A stretch of DNA of 64,000 nucleotides from Chrysogorgia sp. JL179-B06 (lineage: Eukaryota; Cnidaria; Anthozoa; Scleralcyonacea; Chrysogorgiidae): assembly GCA_035772405.1 (NCBI GenBank), contig JAYKKM010000041.1, forward strand, positions 124,001 to 188,000, written 5' to 3'. The first letter of the stretch is position 1. Every line of letters starts with the position of its first letter. Below the pieces are notes generated by a model. The model ran no database searches and had not been told where the DNA came from. It saw nothing but the letters and a program-made list of their open reading frames with translations. The translations under genes and the position numbers were made by a program. Below, in pieces: positions 10,701-22,117 of the stretch.

Positions 10701-13700
10701 TCCTCAATTATTTTTAAGACCCTGAGTGGTGGTCCGAGCAAGCCTGGATATTAGCGGCCGGTTACGGGCATTGTCCGGTACAAATATCCCATTTCTAGAG
10801 ATTTGACAGCTACAATATTAATTGTGTCTGTCATTTTGTCCGATGCTCATCTTGTCCGAAGATTAACTCAACTTTTTGTGAAAGCAAAACATTTTTGTGT
10901 TGAATGGACTCTGCTTTAGATTTTGTGTTGTACAATCTCAATGAGAGACATTACGCTAAGTTTTGAGACATTGCGCTACGTTTGGAGACATTAAGCTTTG
11001 GAGACATTGCGCTAATTAATAAGACGTTACGCTATGTTTGGAGACATTGCGCTAAGTTTGGAGACATTACGCTACGTTTGGAGACATTGCGCTACGTTTG
11101 GAGACACTGCGCTAATTTATGAGACGTAACGCTAAGTTGCACTACGTTTGGAGACACTGCGCTAATTTATGAGACGTACGTAACGCTAAGTTTGGAGATA
11201 TTGTGTTAATCTTATGAGACGTTACGCTAAGTCTGGAGACGTTACGCTAAGTTTTAAGACATTGCGCTAAGTTATGAGACGTAACGCTAAGTTTGGAGAT
11301 ATTGCGCTACGTTATGAGACGTTACACTAAGTTTGGAGACGTTACGCTAAGTTTTGAGATGTTACACTAAGTTGTACCGTGACAAGTACAATCTTTTGTG
11401 TGTTCGTTACAAATTCATTTGTGCTGGTCATTCTGACAGGTACAGCGAAAATAATCATTTCCATGAGGCTTGGGTCCGAGTGTTTGATAAAGGTTACGAA
11501 CCTTGATAGTTCTATAAAAAGGATCAAGCAATAGTTCAGCTAAAGCTACGACTTGCGTTGTTCTGTCCCAACCATCGCTGCAGTGAACTACCACATGCTG
11601 TCGTTCTTGTTCAATGGCTTTTACCACCACCAACGAGGTTTTCATCAACAGAGAAATATGGAAGAGCCACTTTGTTGCTTCTAACGATGCCAACCATCTA
11701 CAAACAGATTATTTAAAAACAATATTATAATAGCTAGGGCTACTTCCGGTGGAATTATACCATACGATTGGTTAGTTTGCGATTACGGATTTTCTGGCGA
11801 ATTGGGTAGGAAAACTTCTGTGTTGATTTGACCACAAATAGACGAAAGCACGAAGAATGTTTCATTCGGAAGGAATACCAGGTTATCAGCAACATAAAGT
11901 GCAACATAAAGCGATTAAGAGGTAAGGTAAAGCAATGAAAGCAACAAACAAGAAATAAACAAAAATACATATAATATAGTGTTCCCTACATGGAACGTCC
12001 TTCCTACCGAAATGCGACTTTTTAAAAACTTTTTTTAACTTCACTTTTTTAAAAAACAGTTTCCTAAAATACTATCATGCAGCAGTGGAGAAGTGTTACG
12101 ACCATGATGACCTCATCACATAGAAATCGGATCTGTACAAAGTGTAACACTGCCCTAGCCTCCTCGGCAGGCAACTCTGTGGGTTCTTTTTTCCGAGTCA
12201 AATCGCTTCCAAGGCTGTGCGAGCAATGTTTTGGCTGGGATTGCAGGGAAGTATAGGGATTGTGAAGGGATTGATTGACGAAGAGTTGGAAGCTATTTCT
12301 CGGGAAACAGAAGCCACAGAGTTGCCTGCGGAGGAGGCTAAACACTGCCCGAGGATTGACTGGATATCCTCACTGTCATAATTATAGCTATTCGATAATC
12401 CTATTTCCCTCCTTTAGTTCATAATCCTATTTCCCTCCTTTTAGTTCATAATCCTTTTCCCTACTCGTCTGGGCCCACAGTAATTGGCGTAAGATGTTGC
12501 GGTATCCCTGCCACATGCAGCACTCCTTTCTCTTTGTTGTTATTATTCTTTTGTATCACTATGGCACTGTCTGTTTTTATATGTGTGCTTCTTTGTAATT
12601 CTATGTACCCATAACCTTAAAGTTACTTGTACACTGTGGCAAATCAAATCAAATAAATATATAAATAATAGACTGCTTATATTAGTCTTGTTTGCTCTGT
12701 TTGGACTTCGTAATTGTTCAACACTGACCCTGTCTGTTCTTCTTGCTTGCAGCATAATTCTCGTAATGATTGGAAACTCTTCCTGATCGAATGAATGTTT
12801 GCCAAACCCATAAACTGAATTTGACAGTTTGGGTAATACTCTAAGAAGAAATGCAGAAGCAATTAAAAGTTAGCGACAATTAGTCAGAGACTTCATGACA
12901 ACAGTCACTGGACACACTGACGAAGGGTTTTAATTTCACTCTGATATGAAGGATTTTATCTCAAAACATCATTGTTTCATTCCTCGAATTTGGCAGTTTA
13001 ATACATTTCTCGTTTCGATACTTAGTCAATAGAATTAACATGGTAAAAGATATATAGCATTGCCGAGATTCTTAGTAACGAAATACTGACGTTTTGAGCG
13101 GAGCCCTTCACCAGAGTAAGAATGTACATACTATATGTACCTGTGCATTCACTACCTCCACCTTTAACTCTGTTGGCAAACGCCACAGCATACGAACGAC
13201 AATCAACTACCAAAACCTTTTTCTTGCCATCATCGTAGGTAGATTCACCAATTTCATTGCCATCTTCTTGTTCTTATTACAAGAACATAAATCAAGTAAG
13301 TCATGAGTTATTAAGTATTGTTGGAAAAGTTAGGAATATTATGAATCATTCATCCTATAATTTTTCTATCAATAATGAACTAATATTGGTGAATGGATAG
13401 ATGGCTGGATGGATAGAGGGAGTGGATGGGTGGAATGGATGGGTGGGTGGAATGGATGGAATGGATGGGTGGAATGGATGGAATGGATGGGTGGGTGGAA
13501 TGGATGGGTGGAATGGATGGGTGGAATGGATGGGTGGGATGAATGGGTGGAATGGATGGAATGGATAGAATGCATGGATGAATGATAGATTGATGGATGA
13601 ATGATCGATTTGAATTTAATGAATTTGTCACAAAAAAATTAGTACAAATAAGAGGAAAAAACCAGCACAAAATATTACAAGATGTGACAGGGGAGAGAAA

Positions 13701-16700
13701 CAGGACTTTCGTCCCAATTGAAATCAAGCCCCTGGTTGTTGGATGGAATGAAATGGATGGCTGATAGATGGAATGGATGATTGATTGATTGGATGAGAAA
13801 TGGATAGCTGGAATGCATAGAAGGAATGGATAGAAGGAATTGATGGGTGGAATGGATAGAGTGTATGGATGGATGGAATGAATGCATGGATGGATGATAG
13901 ATTGATGGATGAATGATAGATTGATGGATGAATGATAGATTGTTGGATGGAATGAATTGGATGGGATGGAATGGATGGATGGCTGATAGATGGAATGGAT
14001 GATTGATGGCTGAAATGGATGATAGATGGATAGATTGGTGGATGGAACAGATGGATGATAGATTGATCGAAGGAATGGATGATACATATGGATGATACAT
14101 GGATAGCTGGAATAGATAGGAATGAATGGGTGGGTGGAATGAATGGGTGGAATGAATAGAGTGCATGGATGGATAGAATGCATGGATGGATGATAGGTTG
14201 ATGATAGAATGATAGATTGTTGGATAGAATGAAATGGATGGCTGACAGATGGAATGGATGATTGTTTGATGGCTGGAATGGATGATAGATGGATAGATTG
14301 ATGGATGGAATGGATAGAAGGAATGGATGGGTGGAATGAATGGGTGGAATGAATGAATGGGTGGAATGGATAGAGTGCATGGGTGGATGGAATGAATATA
14401 ATGCATGGATGGATGATAGATTGATAGATGAATGATAGATTGTTGAATAGAATGAAATGGATGTATGACTGATTGATTGAATGGATGATAAATGGATAGC
14501 TGGAATGGATAGCTGGAATGGATGGCTGGAATGGATGGCTGGAATGGATGGGTGGAATGAATGGGTGGAATGGATAGAGTATATGGATAGATGGATGGTA
14601 TTGCTGGAGTGGATAGAGGGAATGGATGGGTGGAATGAATAGGTACTCAATTATGATACACATGAAATACCTGAAATTCCATTGCTATTTGGAGATTTTA
14701 AGATATCTCCATTAACCTCCTTATAAGCTGTTCCATTTGACAAACCATCAACTTTGTCACCAACGTGTTTAGTGCATCTTGACGAAGAATCCACAACACT
14801 CCCCAACGTCTGCAGGAAATACTCATCTTCACGACAACGCCAGTACAATACTCCAACTTCTGGCTGACTGCATCGCACAATCACACCACCACTATCTCGA
14901 TTCCTAAAATAAAAATTGGAAGTTCAAATGTGATCAGTTGTGTACACAAGTGTTATCTAGGCAGTAATGATTTGAATTCCTTATATAAAATATCAGTCTG
15001 TCCACCATCCTCCCTTCCATCTGTTTCTCCATCCCTTCCTTTACTTCCTCTATTCATCCCTTACCTCCAGACGGCAGAAGGAAATCGCCTACTTGTTCGA
15101 AATTTTGCAACTCTGTCTAACTTTTCATCAGTGAAATGACTTGGTACTATGTTTAACTTGGGATAAGAAGAACACAACCTAAAAGTGAAAATACATGTGA
15201 TAAAAGTGAAATTACATGCGTCAGAAAAAATACTAATACTAAAAACTTACTCAAATTTTGAGTTGATTTCAGTGATCTTCCAGGCAGCGTCATGGTCAAA
15301 GCCCATTCTGCTATAGTCACTTAGGAAATCATAATGTAAGTCATCTAAAAATAAAATTTATATAAAAAGTATTAGTTATAATAGTCATTGTACAGTTTTG
15401 AATGTTGAGAGTAGTAATATATATAATACATGTATATAATATATTAATATATTATATATATACGATGAGCTTTGTTTTTGTTTGCATAATTATGTTATCA
15501 TCTTACTGTAAGTACTTCGTAGTTTAAATGGCAGCTACTTACCACGTGGACTCAGGCATGTCAAGCTTGCATTATCAGATGGGGGACTTTCTGGTGTATT
15601 CAGACCCCAAGCATAAAAAGCAAATGCAAAGATATCTTCAAGACGACCTTGTGAGGTCACACTTTGTTTTTTCAATCTGTCATACCATCTGCTACAGTCT
15701 TCAGAATTATCAAATTTAAATCTTCAATAAAAATAAGCATTATGTATTAATTAATACAATATAATACAATGTAATATAATTACAATCATTCACCGAAGTG
15801 GAGGTGAATAGTGGTAGATACTTTTCGGAATAGTATTTTCTTTAAAATTGGTTATTTCCTCATCTGTCACACTGATAAATCGGCTGGCAGCAATTTAGCC
15901 TAAACGCTTACATAGGTGATTATTGTGTAGCTTGATATAGCTTGACCAATCAGCAAGTGCGATTTTCTATAATCACCCGTATATTTATACTAAACAGGTA
16001 TATTAACTCATGGCCATCAGTTAAAAACTAGAGCAGATATTCATGCTTAAGCAAGGGGGTGGGGATATTCACTTACTGAAACGACTGGCCATCTTTACAC
16101 CAAATAACAATCTCAGGAAGTTCTTTCCCTTTCCATTCAAGATTATCAATCAACATTAAAGGAATCTAAAATAAAACAATGAAGGGGATTTTACATATTA
16201 TTTTAAATAGGGAAGGTAAATGAACAAGAACCATGAACCTTGGAATTACTTACGTTAATGAAGGCATGTTCAAGAAGAGCGAAAAAACGGAAATTTGAAA
16301 TTGCAAGTACCGCATCTGAGCACTTTCCCAAGAACTCGACATTTTCTCCGCTTAGCTCAGGAAATGGAACACAAAGAGAAGGTTCATCTATAAAATTAAT
16401 AATAAATAAAAAAAAAAAAAGTAAATAATAAAATACATATAAAATATAAAAATATATATTGATCTCTCCTGTGCTTTGAAGGTTTTCCTCCGGGGTCTCT
16501 GGTTTTCCTCCGGGGTCTCTGGTTTTCCTCCGGGGTCTCTGGTTTTCCTCCGGGGTCTCTAGTTTTCCTCCGGGGTCTCTGGTTTTCCTCCGGGGTCTCT
16601 GGTTTTCCTCCCTCAGTATAAAATCAACACTGATCTTAGCTGTGCTCCGTGGTCCGACATGGGTCGTATGGTGTAGCTTTTGTGTCAGAGTCATCAAGTA

Positions 16701-18793
16701 ACCTACTTGTGGCTAATTATATTTATTATCCATTTCTTATTTGAAATTACTAGAGGTAAAGATATGTAGATATATAGGCTTTTAGCTAGAATTTCAAAAC
16801 TGGCCTTCGAAATATTTTGGTGGGCATGACCACAAAAAAATTGGCTGTGAGCCAATTGAGTGGCCGTGAGCAAGTGAGCTTAATTATCAAACGTGTTAAA
16901 ACAACGTTTTTGCTATTTCATGTTACAGTATATATACACATTAAATAGATCTTGCAATCATCAATCATCATGTCTGCATGCTCTTGACAAAAATTAGTAA
17001 CAAAACCTACACAATATATATAGCTAAAACAGAAATAAAAAACATTAGAAAGGGGGAAACCTGTAAGTTGTTTTTTGAGCAAAATATTTTGCTTAGGCCA
17101 TGGCCATCCATACAAAAAGTGGCCATCCAAAAAATTGATTTTTCAAAAGTGTCCATCCTGGCTAAAAGCCTGTGTTGATAACACAAACCAGATTCAGGTA
17201 TGTTCTGTCTGACTATAATACTGGTATTTTTGAAGTTTCTGAACTTATAGTAGCCCTTTAAATTACAAAATTTATCATGAAATATGTACAAAAAAAGTGG
17301 ATAGTGAGATAGTGTTTTTTGAAGCTTAAATTTTCAAAATTTTCGAGGGGATTTGCCCACAGATGGTTAATGCTTCAGTTGGACTTTATGCTGGATCCAC
17401 CCTAGTAAATTCATTGCAAAGCAGTTGACCATATAGATTATAAATTTGTGGATCGTTTAAGCCTGTGAGGTCTGTACTGTCTGATACGGACCACACATTA
17501 GCCAATCAGAGAGTGGGATTTTCTAGGACACGGAACAGATAATAGAATTTATATGTGAGCCCTTGAGATACATATATTATAATAGTATATATATTGTTTA
17601 TTTTAGACTTGATTTGACAGAATAAATAAACAGGTACTACTGACAACAACACAGAATAATAAACAAAGACAGCAACCACACCTACAGTAGCTATATAGTT
17701 TAAGATTTTTACAGTATGTCAAGTTACCCTCAACTGAAATAGTTACAAAATGTTTACTTGGTCAACACAGTTCATATAAAATGTGACATGGTTAACTACC
17801 AGCAACAATGCTTATGGAAAATAAAATAAAATAAAATTTGTAGTGAACTTTGAAATTTGCTAATTTTCCATATATATTAAAAAAACTCCTTTCACACTAG
17901 TTGCGAACATGACAAGCAAGATGTAAAAATTCAAATAATTATGGATTATCCAATTTATCCATATATTAGTCTGTGGTAAATAAACCTTGGTAACATTGAC
18001 AAGTCTAGACAAGATTTGCCACAGCTGAAACCTCTGTAAAACAATACAATACAGCTTTCGTAACAGACCCTTTCTCCCCTCTTGACCCTTTCTCCCCTCT
18101 TGTCTGTGTTTTCCAGGTAACTAGCGTTACCAAGGCAAGGCAAATCTATATGGCACTTGGCCAAAACTGATGAGAGTTATATGCATTTTCTGTGACAGTT
18201 TCTATTATCAAATCGGACATGAATATTGAATATGCAATTAGAGTATATCTCGATCATTTATACAAAGAAAACAAAGAAGCAAAACCTTGATAGCTTTATT
18301 AATTTGGTTGGTAAATGGTAATTTGTCTGCATGGGTTTATTTCAGAAGCCGGAAATGATCGGAAATTTGAAACAACTTATCTCGGTTTCGCTTTTAAATT
18401 AAATTAAATAGTCGTTTGCACGACAATCTCTACAAGGAATTAGTTTCGACAAACTGCAAATAGAAACCCGAGGCAACATAGCATCGATTGAGTTAAATCT
18501 GAGTTTAATTCATTGAAGAGATTGTGGGTAAAACGCCCAGCAACTTGCTGGAGGCATCTCGAGCAAAATGGCTATAGCCTATAAACTATCAAGTATCAGT
18601 CAAGCTTAATAACTTGTCAGAGTTTAAATGATGAATTAAGGAAGTCTGTAGCGTAGTCTATTACATAAAAATGAAAAAATAATAACAGGAGAATCAACTA
18701 ACCGGAGAAAAGTTGCTTCTTTGGGTAAGATTCGCTCGCTTGGATGTATACCAAACTGTTGGGTTCAGAGCTGGTGTTTATATCTTCTCTCAT
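4710..18793 (-). CDS. MTMR3/4: Myotubularin-related lipid 3-phosphatase, MTMR3/4 type, with FYVE finger
   Basis: Fifteen coding exons join in frame to 1257 aa: 18703-18793, 16254-16387, 16077-16165, 15543-15721, 15251-15344, 15065-15178, 14671-14903, 13141-13266, 12729-12840, 11502-11697, 9390-9575, 8310-8480, 6484-8184, 5475-5668, 4710-4863. Order: PH-GRAM (exons 2-4), myotubularin phosphatase, long disordered segment, short coiled coil, FYVE. The catalytic loop HCSDGWDRT is intact (C430, R436), so an active PI3P/PI(3,5)P2 3-phosphatase is expected on endosomes. The FYVE finger keeps WLPD, RKHHCRCCG and the paired Cys. Human MTMR3/4 are about 1195-1200 aa; the extra length here comes from a 20-unit repeat. 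All introns are GT-AG, and the exon 8 acceptor is uncertain by 3 bp. Introns carry Penelope, hAT and tandem-repeat insertions. It is divergent from MTRFR, 1.4 kb upstream. Confidence 0.95.
4961..5246 (+). mobile_element. tRNA-derived SINE, family A, copy 1
   Basis: The tRNA-like head has TGGTCTAGTGGTTA (A-box region) and GATTCAAATCC (B-box) and is followed by a roughly 190-bp body ending in a (TAAAC)n tail. The same body occurs at 10562-10752 (-), 20670-20936 (-), 62921-63157 (-) and as a fragment at 29718-29798 (+). It lies in the last intron of MTMR3/4. Confidence 0.9.
5828..6438 (+). mobile_element. Penelope-like retroelement relic with inverted terminal repeats
   Basis: Plus-strand reading from about 5885 gives GAVYKIKCADCQDTYIGETGRN and, after a small frame-breaking deletion near 5950-5960, EHKRATRNGD then HIAEHH...DIDWDSAECI...LESWYTNL...LNRS. 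This is the GIY-YIG endonuclease end of a Penelope-like element: YIGETGR and the spaced EHK block are diagnostic. The first and last ~58 bp (5828-5886 and 6382-6438) are inverted repeats with few mismatches, like Penelope pseudo-LTRs in inverted arrangement. It lies in the MTMR3/4 intron between exons 13 and 14 and carries no reverse transcriptase core. Confidence 0.85.
6928..7707 (-). repeat. Coding minisatellite: 20 x 13-residue Cys/His repeat in MTMR3/4
   Basis: Twenty consecutive 39-bp units encode a 13-residue repeat alternating SKCSHPFAEDPVC-like and SKSSHTVVEDPVC-like forms (about residues 735-994 of the protein). Units carry Cys at fixed spacing. In the SKCSHPF units this makes a CSKCSH pattern, a CxxCxH cluster. 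The period is a multiple of three, so the other five frames also stay open for long stretches (6952-7737 + and 7098-7649 -). These are shadows. Confidence 0.95.
8588..8877. mobile_element. Foldback element in MTMR3/4 intron
   Basis: The left arm, CTAGTTGAAGTT...GACGCCATATTTGTTT...TGAGTGATTCT, is mirrored by the right arm ending ACTTCAACTAG at 8877. Arms are about 80 bp with mismatches, the spacer is non-coding, and it directly abuts the GGAA tract. Confidence 0.75.
8888..9345 (+). repeat. (GGAA)n purine-only tract
   Basis: About 450 bp of almost pure A/G, GGAAG and GAAA units. It generates Lys/Arg/Glu/Gly ORFs on plus and Ser/Leu/Phe/Pro ORFs on minus that are not genes. It is intronic, 45 bp from exon 11 of MTMR3/4. 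Confidence 0.95.
9725..10246. mobile_element. hAT-type MITE with perfect 8-bp target duplication
   Basis: The element starts TAGGGTGAGGCGG and ends CCGCCTCACCCTA and is flanked on both sides by TAAAGTAC (9717-9724 and 10247-10254). Eight-bp duplications are characteristic of hAT transposition. Subterminal regions are rich in CGGTTTT/AAAACCG. There is no transposase. It lies in MTMR3/4 intron 10. Confidence 0.9.
10252..10562. mobile_element. Foldback element family P (CCTATCTCGCGTTTGGGGATTTT), copy 1
   Basis: The left terminus matches the complete copy at 51238-51738. The arms around the centre (AAATTTCATCTTCATGGA...GATGTCACAAGAGGC and its complement) form a near-perfect palindrome. The right terminus is missing and replaced by a family-A SINE body. 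An A/T run at 10330-10370 interrupts the left arm. Confidence 0.8.
10562..10752 (-). mobile_element. tRNA-derived SINE, family A, copy 2 (head lost)
   Basis: Minus-strand body of family A: the TTGAGGAGAAAGTGCTGCCTTTGCAA and CGGGTCTTC...AAATCGTAGG strings match 4961-5246. The tRNA head is absent. It is joined directly to the truncated family-P element. Confidence 0.8.
10942..11373 (+). repeat. ~20-bp minisatellite (GAGACATTGCGCTAAGTTTG)
   Basis: About twenty degenerate units alternating GAGACATTGCGCTA(A/C)GTTTG and GAGACGTTACGCTAAGTT(A)T. It ends about 130 bp before exon 10 of MTMR3/4, within intron 10. Confidence 0.85.
11985..12660 (+). mobile_element. LINE/SINE 3'-end remnant, copy related to 41545-41900
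   Basis: It shares GAACGTCCTxCC..GA.ATGCG, a GCAGCAGTGG block, the phrase (G)GGCCCACAGTAATTGGCGTA..TGTTGCGG, and a 3' (AATAAA)n-type tail after GGCAAATCAAATC with 41545-41900. It is truncated and non-coding. It lies between exons 9 and 10 of MTMR3/4. Two near-identical 28-bp segments (CATAATCCTATTTCCCTCCTTT) are duplicated at 12395-12455. Confidence 0.6.
13389..14643. repeat. (GGAATGGATGGGT)n / TGGA microsatellite array
   Basis: A long TGGA-based array in MTMR3/4 intron 7, broken at about 13605-13740 by a non-repetitive 135-bp segment. Minus-strand ORFs rich in His/Pro/Ser/Ile arise from it and are not genes. Confidence 0.9.
16480..16612 (+). repeat. Seven-copy 20-bp minisatellite (GGTTTTCCTCCGGGGTCTCT)
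   Basis: Seven nearly identical 20-bp units, the last leading into CCTCAGTATAAAATCAACACT...GGTCCGACATGGGTCGTATGG. That flank is the reverse complement of a dispersed repeat also present at 33410-33540 and 57875-57985, whose end contains a single GAGGAAAACCGGAGACCCAGAG unit. The array is therefore a local expansion of part of that element. It lies in MTMR3/4 intron 1. Confidence 0.9.
16775..17172. mobile_element. TIR element (AGGCTTTTAGC...GCTAAAAGCCT)
   Basis: Ends AGGCTTTTAGCTAGAATTTC and TCCTGGCTAAAAGCCT are inverted repeats. The interior contains ATGACC/GGTGGGCATGACCAC and ATCATGTCTGCATGCTCTTG. Part of the same family recurs at 45485-45733, sharing GTTACTAATTTTTGCCAAGA in the other orientation and the GGCTAAAAGCCTG terminus. 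Confidence 0.65.
17173..18702. other. Remainder of MTMR3/4 intron 1
   Basis: AT-rich intronic DNA. I see no exon with family similarity, no tRNA and no clear element ends. Confidence 0.5.
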
Positions 18794-20186
18794 CTTTCAA
18801 GTTTGTTTGCCCTTCGATCGGTGAGATGAATACAGCAGTCCACGTTTCACAGATCACAAATGCAGTATTTCTAAGCAAGTATCACAAGCTGTAGTCTTGA
18901 GTGTGCTGTGAACAGTCAAATTAAGTACTCCAAAAAAGTGTACCTTTAATTTCAAACGATGACATATCACACAAACACGAACGTACAAAGTGAAACTTGA
19001 TCTTCTTCAAAGAACTGAACAAATAAGATTCGCAGCAATCCTTTGATGGAAACGGCACTGTAAAGGTGACCTCAAATACTTTATATTCTGAAGTTATGCG
19101 TGGAAAATCCTTCAATTTGACAACCTTACAGCTCCAAAAACACTCGAGTACTTGTAGTAGTGCCACGGTTTACAGGTTTTTGGAGGCGTGCCACCATAAC
19201 ACAAATCATGCGATGATGTCACTCGTGCCAAACTCCCGAAAATTACCAACGTTACTGTACAAGAATTAATTAACATATATATTTTTTTATCGCATAATTA
19301 CATATATTAATAAACTCAAATTCCGCATAAATTATATTAAATAACACCACTTGCTATTAATAAACATTACTTATTGGATTCCTCTGAGCCCAATACAGAT
19401 TGGGCGAGACCAAAGGTTGAGCCTTATATTGCAAATCGAGACGAAGATGAATCCAATTGGTGTTTTATTATATCGAACAAAATATCTTAACGTAAAGATG
19501 TTTCTTTGCACGTAAACAGTCAAAAGGTTGCTGCCCAATATGTGTAGCTTTCTGCTATCCTACATCCTAAAATGTATTGGGTTGCCACGTGATGCTAATA
19601 GAGACAGTTGATTGGTGGATTACTGTATATGTCAGCTGAGATCTTGACATTTTGTGAATACATTCTTTCTAATGACGTAGCTATTGTTTGCAAACATTTA
19701 ATAATTGTAAATTTTCTGTGTAATCGGTTGATCTGGCAAAGACTCAATCATGTCTGCCTTATTGTCCTCATGGTTCAGCAAGCTCATTGTGAGCCAGACC
19801 CTGGGTACAAGGTTGATTGTGAGCTCCATATATATGTAGAACTCACTGCTCTGGTATTACCAAGCTAAACTGTAACCGCATGGGTACGAGGCTGTACTAC
19901 CTCCACTGTGACTTTGACTTCAATAAGCCCACCACTCATTTTTGCAATTTTAAACAATATCACGACTGCCTTGGATGTCGAGGCAGCACTTCCCTTGCGA
20001 TAGTAACTTCTAGTAATTTGTGTATTTTATTCAGTATAACTGGTATATTGTCAAAGCCAATGAAATTTCTAAACTTCAAAAACATGAATTACATTGGGGC
20101 TGTTCCTAAATACTGTTCATCTATATTTCCTATATCACCAAGTATTGAAATTTAAGTTATAATCAAAACATTGTCATCTCACTGAG
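18794..20186. promoter_or_regulatory. Divergent intergenic region MTMR3/4 - MTRFR
   Basis: A 1.4-kb gap between two head-to-head start codons, so both promoters must lie here or just beyond. Small ORFs at 18921-19166 (-), 19608-19868 (+) and 19880-20155 (+) show no recognisable family. A phrase GACCCTGGGTACAAGGTTG at 19797 recurs in a hairpin at 46330-46384. No TATA box or binding site could be assigned. Confidence 0.5.
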
Positions 20187-21437
20187 ATGTTCTCTATTAA
20201 CCTGCTTCTTAATAAGGCAAATTTCAGAAATTTACGTTGTTTGCTTCCTCTTAAATATTTCTCTACAACTGCGATATTTCTAGACAAGTATTTGAACCAT
20301 GATGTCATTTTATCAGAAGACGATTTGGAAGAAAAGTTTGTGAAAGGATTTGGAAAAGGTGGTCAAAAGGTTAATAAGACAAGTAATTGTGTGGTACTGA
20401 GGCACTTGCCAACTGGAATTCATGTTAAGGTAGACCTAGCTGAAATTCACGTATATCGATGTCCAATAAACGTATAATAATAATAAAGACGTATTAGGAG
20501 CATTATACAATAGTCTCAGCTCTTACAACAATATATTCTTAATGTTACTTATAAAACTAATTACAGTTTCATTTATATAAGATAAAGCCTACTACATATT
20601 ACCACTATGAACAAAAAACTATTAATTTAAAAAAAGTCTTAAGTGCTGACTTAAAACTACTTAAACTATTTAGTTTATTGGATTTATCACTATTTTAGGT
20701 GAACAGAATTATACCCCAACAGGCGAGAAGCCCAATTGATAAGGGTTCCGAGGGACTACGATGTAAGGTCGTTACCCGAGAAGACCTGAAAGTCTTACCA
20801 TTTGCTTGTATTATTGCAAAGGCAGCACTTTCTCCTTGATTATTTTTAAGACCCTGAGCGGAGGTCCGACCCAGGATATGAACCTGTGTCTCCCAGCTCA
20901 TAGACATGTGTGGTAACCACTAGACCACAACAGCTGGTATCAATGCTTCTAATTTCCTGTGGTAATGAATTCCATAGTTTTGGTGTCGCAACTGAGAATG
21001 TTCTGTCTCCATGAATCACCGTTTTGGATTTTGGCTCAAGTAGCAGATTTCAGTTTGACGATCTTAAAGTACGAGTAGGTTTATATTTAGTTAGTAAATA
21101 GATCATATATAGATCATGCATGTTGGTCATCAAGCTCAAAGCCTTGAAAGGAGTCAAATGGTCAAGAGCCATATTTCTACTAACAAGTGTAAATCAAGTG
21201 TAAATGGCAACTATGTTTTTCTTTCAGTGTCACCAAACAAGGTATTTGGAGAGAAACAGGACACTGGCACGCAAAATCCTTAAAGAGAAGCTTGATTATT
21301 TTTACAACGGCGAAGAAAGCAAACTAGCAAAGAACTGGGCGAAAACCCGAAAAAGAAAAGCAGATTATGTTCGAAAAAGAACTGTAAAGAATGAGATCTT
21401 AAAACAGAGTGAAAACCCAGAAGATAATTGTAAATAA
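20187..21437 (+). CDS. MTRFR: Mitochondrial translation release factor in rescue (C12orf65 family)
   Basis: Exons 20187-20429 and 21228-21437 join in phase 0 to 150 aa. The class-I release-factor-like catalytic core is clear: [16 protein letters not shown] with GGQ at residues 58-60, followed by NKTSNCVVL and, across the splice, CHQTR...LARKIL. A basic C-terminal tail ([13 protein letters not shown]) is typical of this ribosome-rescue family. The first ~30 residues are basic and hydrophobic with STT, fitting a mitochondrial import signal. There is no codon-recognition domain, as expected. The family hydrolyses peptidyl-tRNA on stalled mitoribosomal large subunits. The intron holds a LINE tail and a SINE. 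It is convergent with CDK2AP, 680 bp apart, as recalled for the human locus. Confidence 0.95.
20470..20668 (-). mobile_element. LINE 3' tail fragment in MTRFR intron
   Basis: Reverse complement of 37775-37950: on the minus strand TTAAGTAGTTTTAAGTCAGC reads LSSFKSA, then VKTFLF, the usual C-terminal end of LINE reverse transcriptases. It terminates in an (AAT)n run with GACGTATTAGGAGCATTATACAATAG, also present at 2400-2450 and inverted at 3180-3225. Confidence 0.7.
20670..20936 (-). mobile_element. tRNA-derived SINE, family A, copy 3 (full length)
   Basis: On the minus strand it begins with the tRNA-like head (CAGCTGTTGTGGTCTAGTGGTTACC), has the B-box-like motif TTCATATCC, and ends in a (TAAA/CTAAA) tail at about 20670. 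It lies in the MTRFR intron, next to the LINE tail. Confidence 0.9.
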
Positions 21438-22117
21438 CTTGCAAACAATATGGCATGATCAATATTAGGATGACATTAGGTTGACGGTTAGTCCCGGAAG
21501 GGTTTGATTTTTACCATCATCCTGATTCACATAAACTTTTCATTTGATTTTCTCAGCCCAAATCATTTAATATCTTTAGGATTTTTGATGAATATGAATG
21601 TTTACATGTGTTTGTATCACATGTATTTATAACATTCGTATCCGTGTTGTATTGTATTGGGTATACAATCTCTTTGCCTTCCGCTCAAGCTTGTATATCC
21701 ATGTTGTAAATAGTACTTGTATCAGGTAATTTAATAAAATATCTACATATTATCCATTATGTGAACAATGTACTTTACGTATTTCCGTAAAACTATGTTA
21801 ACTTTAAACTAGAGCAAACTGGTTCTTGAATTCAAAAACTGTTTGGATTCACACCAAGGTTTTCCACTAGGTTTTATTTTCTGTTTGATATTTTTCTTTG
21901 TCTTGCAAGCTCTTGGGCAGAACTAATGTAGTGAGACGACAAAGAAAAATACCCTTCCACATCGAAAATTCTCCCTAGTGGAAATGCAGCTTTAGTTTCA
22001 CAGTAAATTAATGTTTTATTTCCATAAAATTATAATTCTATTCTGGAAACCATTTTCTAATTTCTCATAGCTATAGTCATGGTTTCATTTAAATAATAAT
22101 CTCCAATGTTTTGATCT
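21438..22117. other. Convergent intergenic gap MTRFR - CDK2AP
   Basis: Holds the 3' ends of both genes. Several AATAAA-like strings occur (e.g. TTAATAAAATA near 21730). A fold-back CCACTAGG...CCTAGTGG at about 21865-21980 with TTTTCTTTGTC/GACAAAGAAAAA arms is a small palindromic element. No gene seen. Confidence 0.5.

Noticed and set aside
13369..14663. ORFs up to 427 aa on the minus strand
   Set aside because: Translation of the TGGA microsatellite within an MTMR3/4 intron.
16480..16612. CRISPR-like regular repeats (also 54696-54935 and 1731-1953)
   Set aside because: Direct tandem units without spacers, in introns or intergenic DNA of an animal genome; simple minisatellites.
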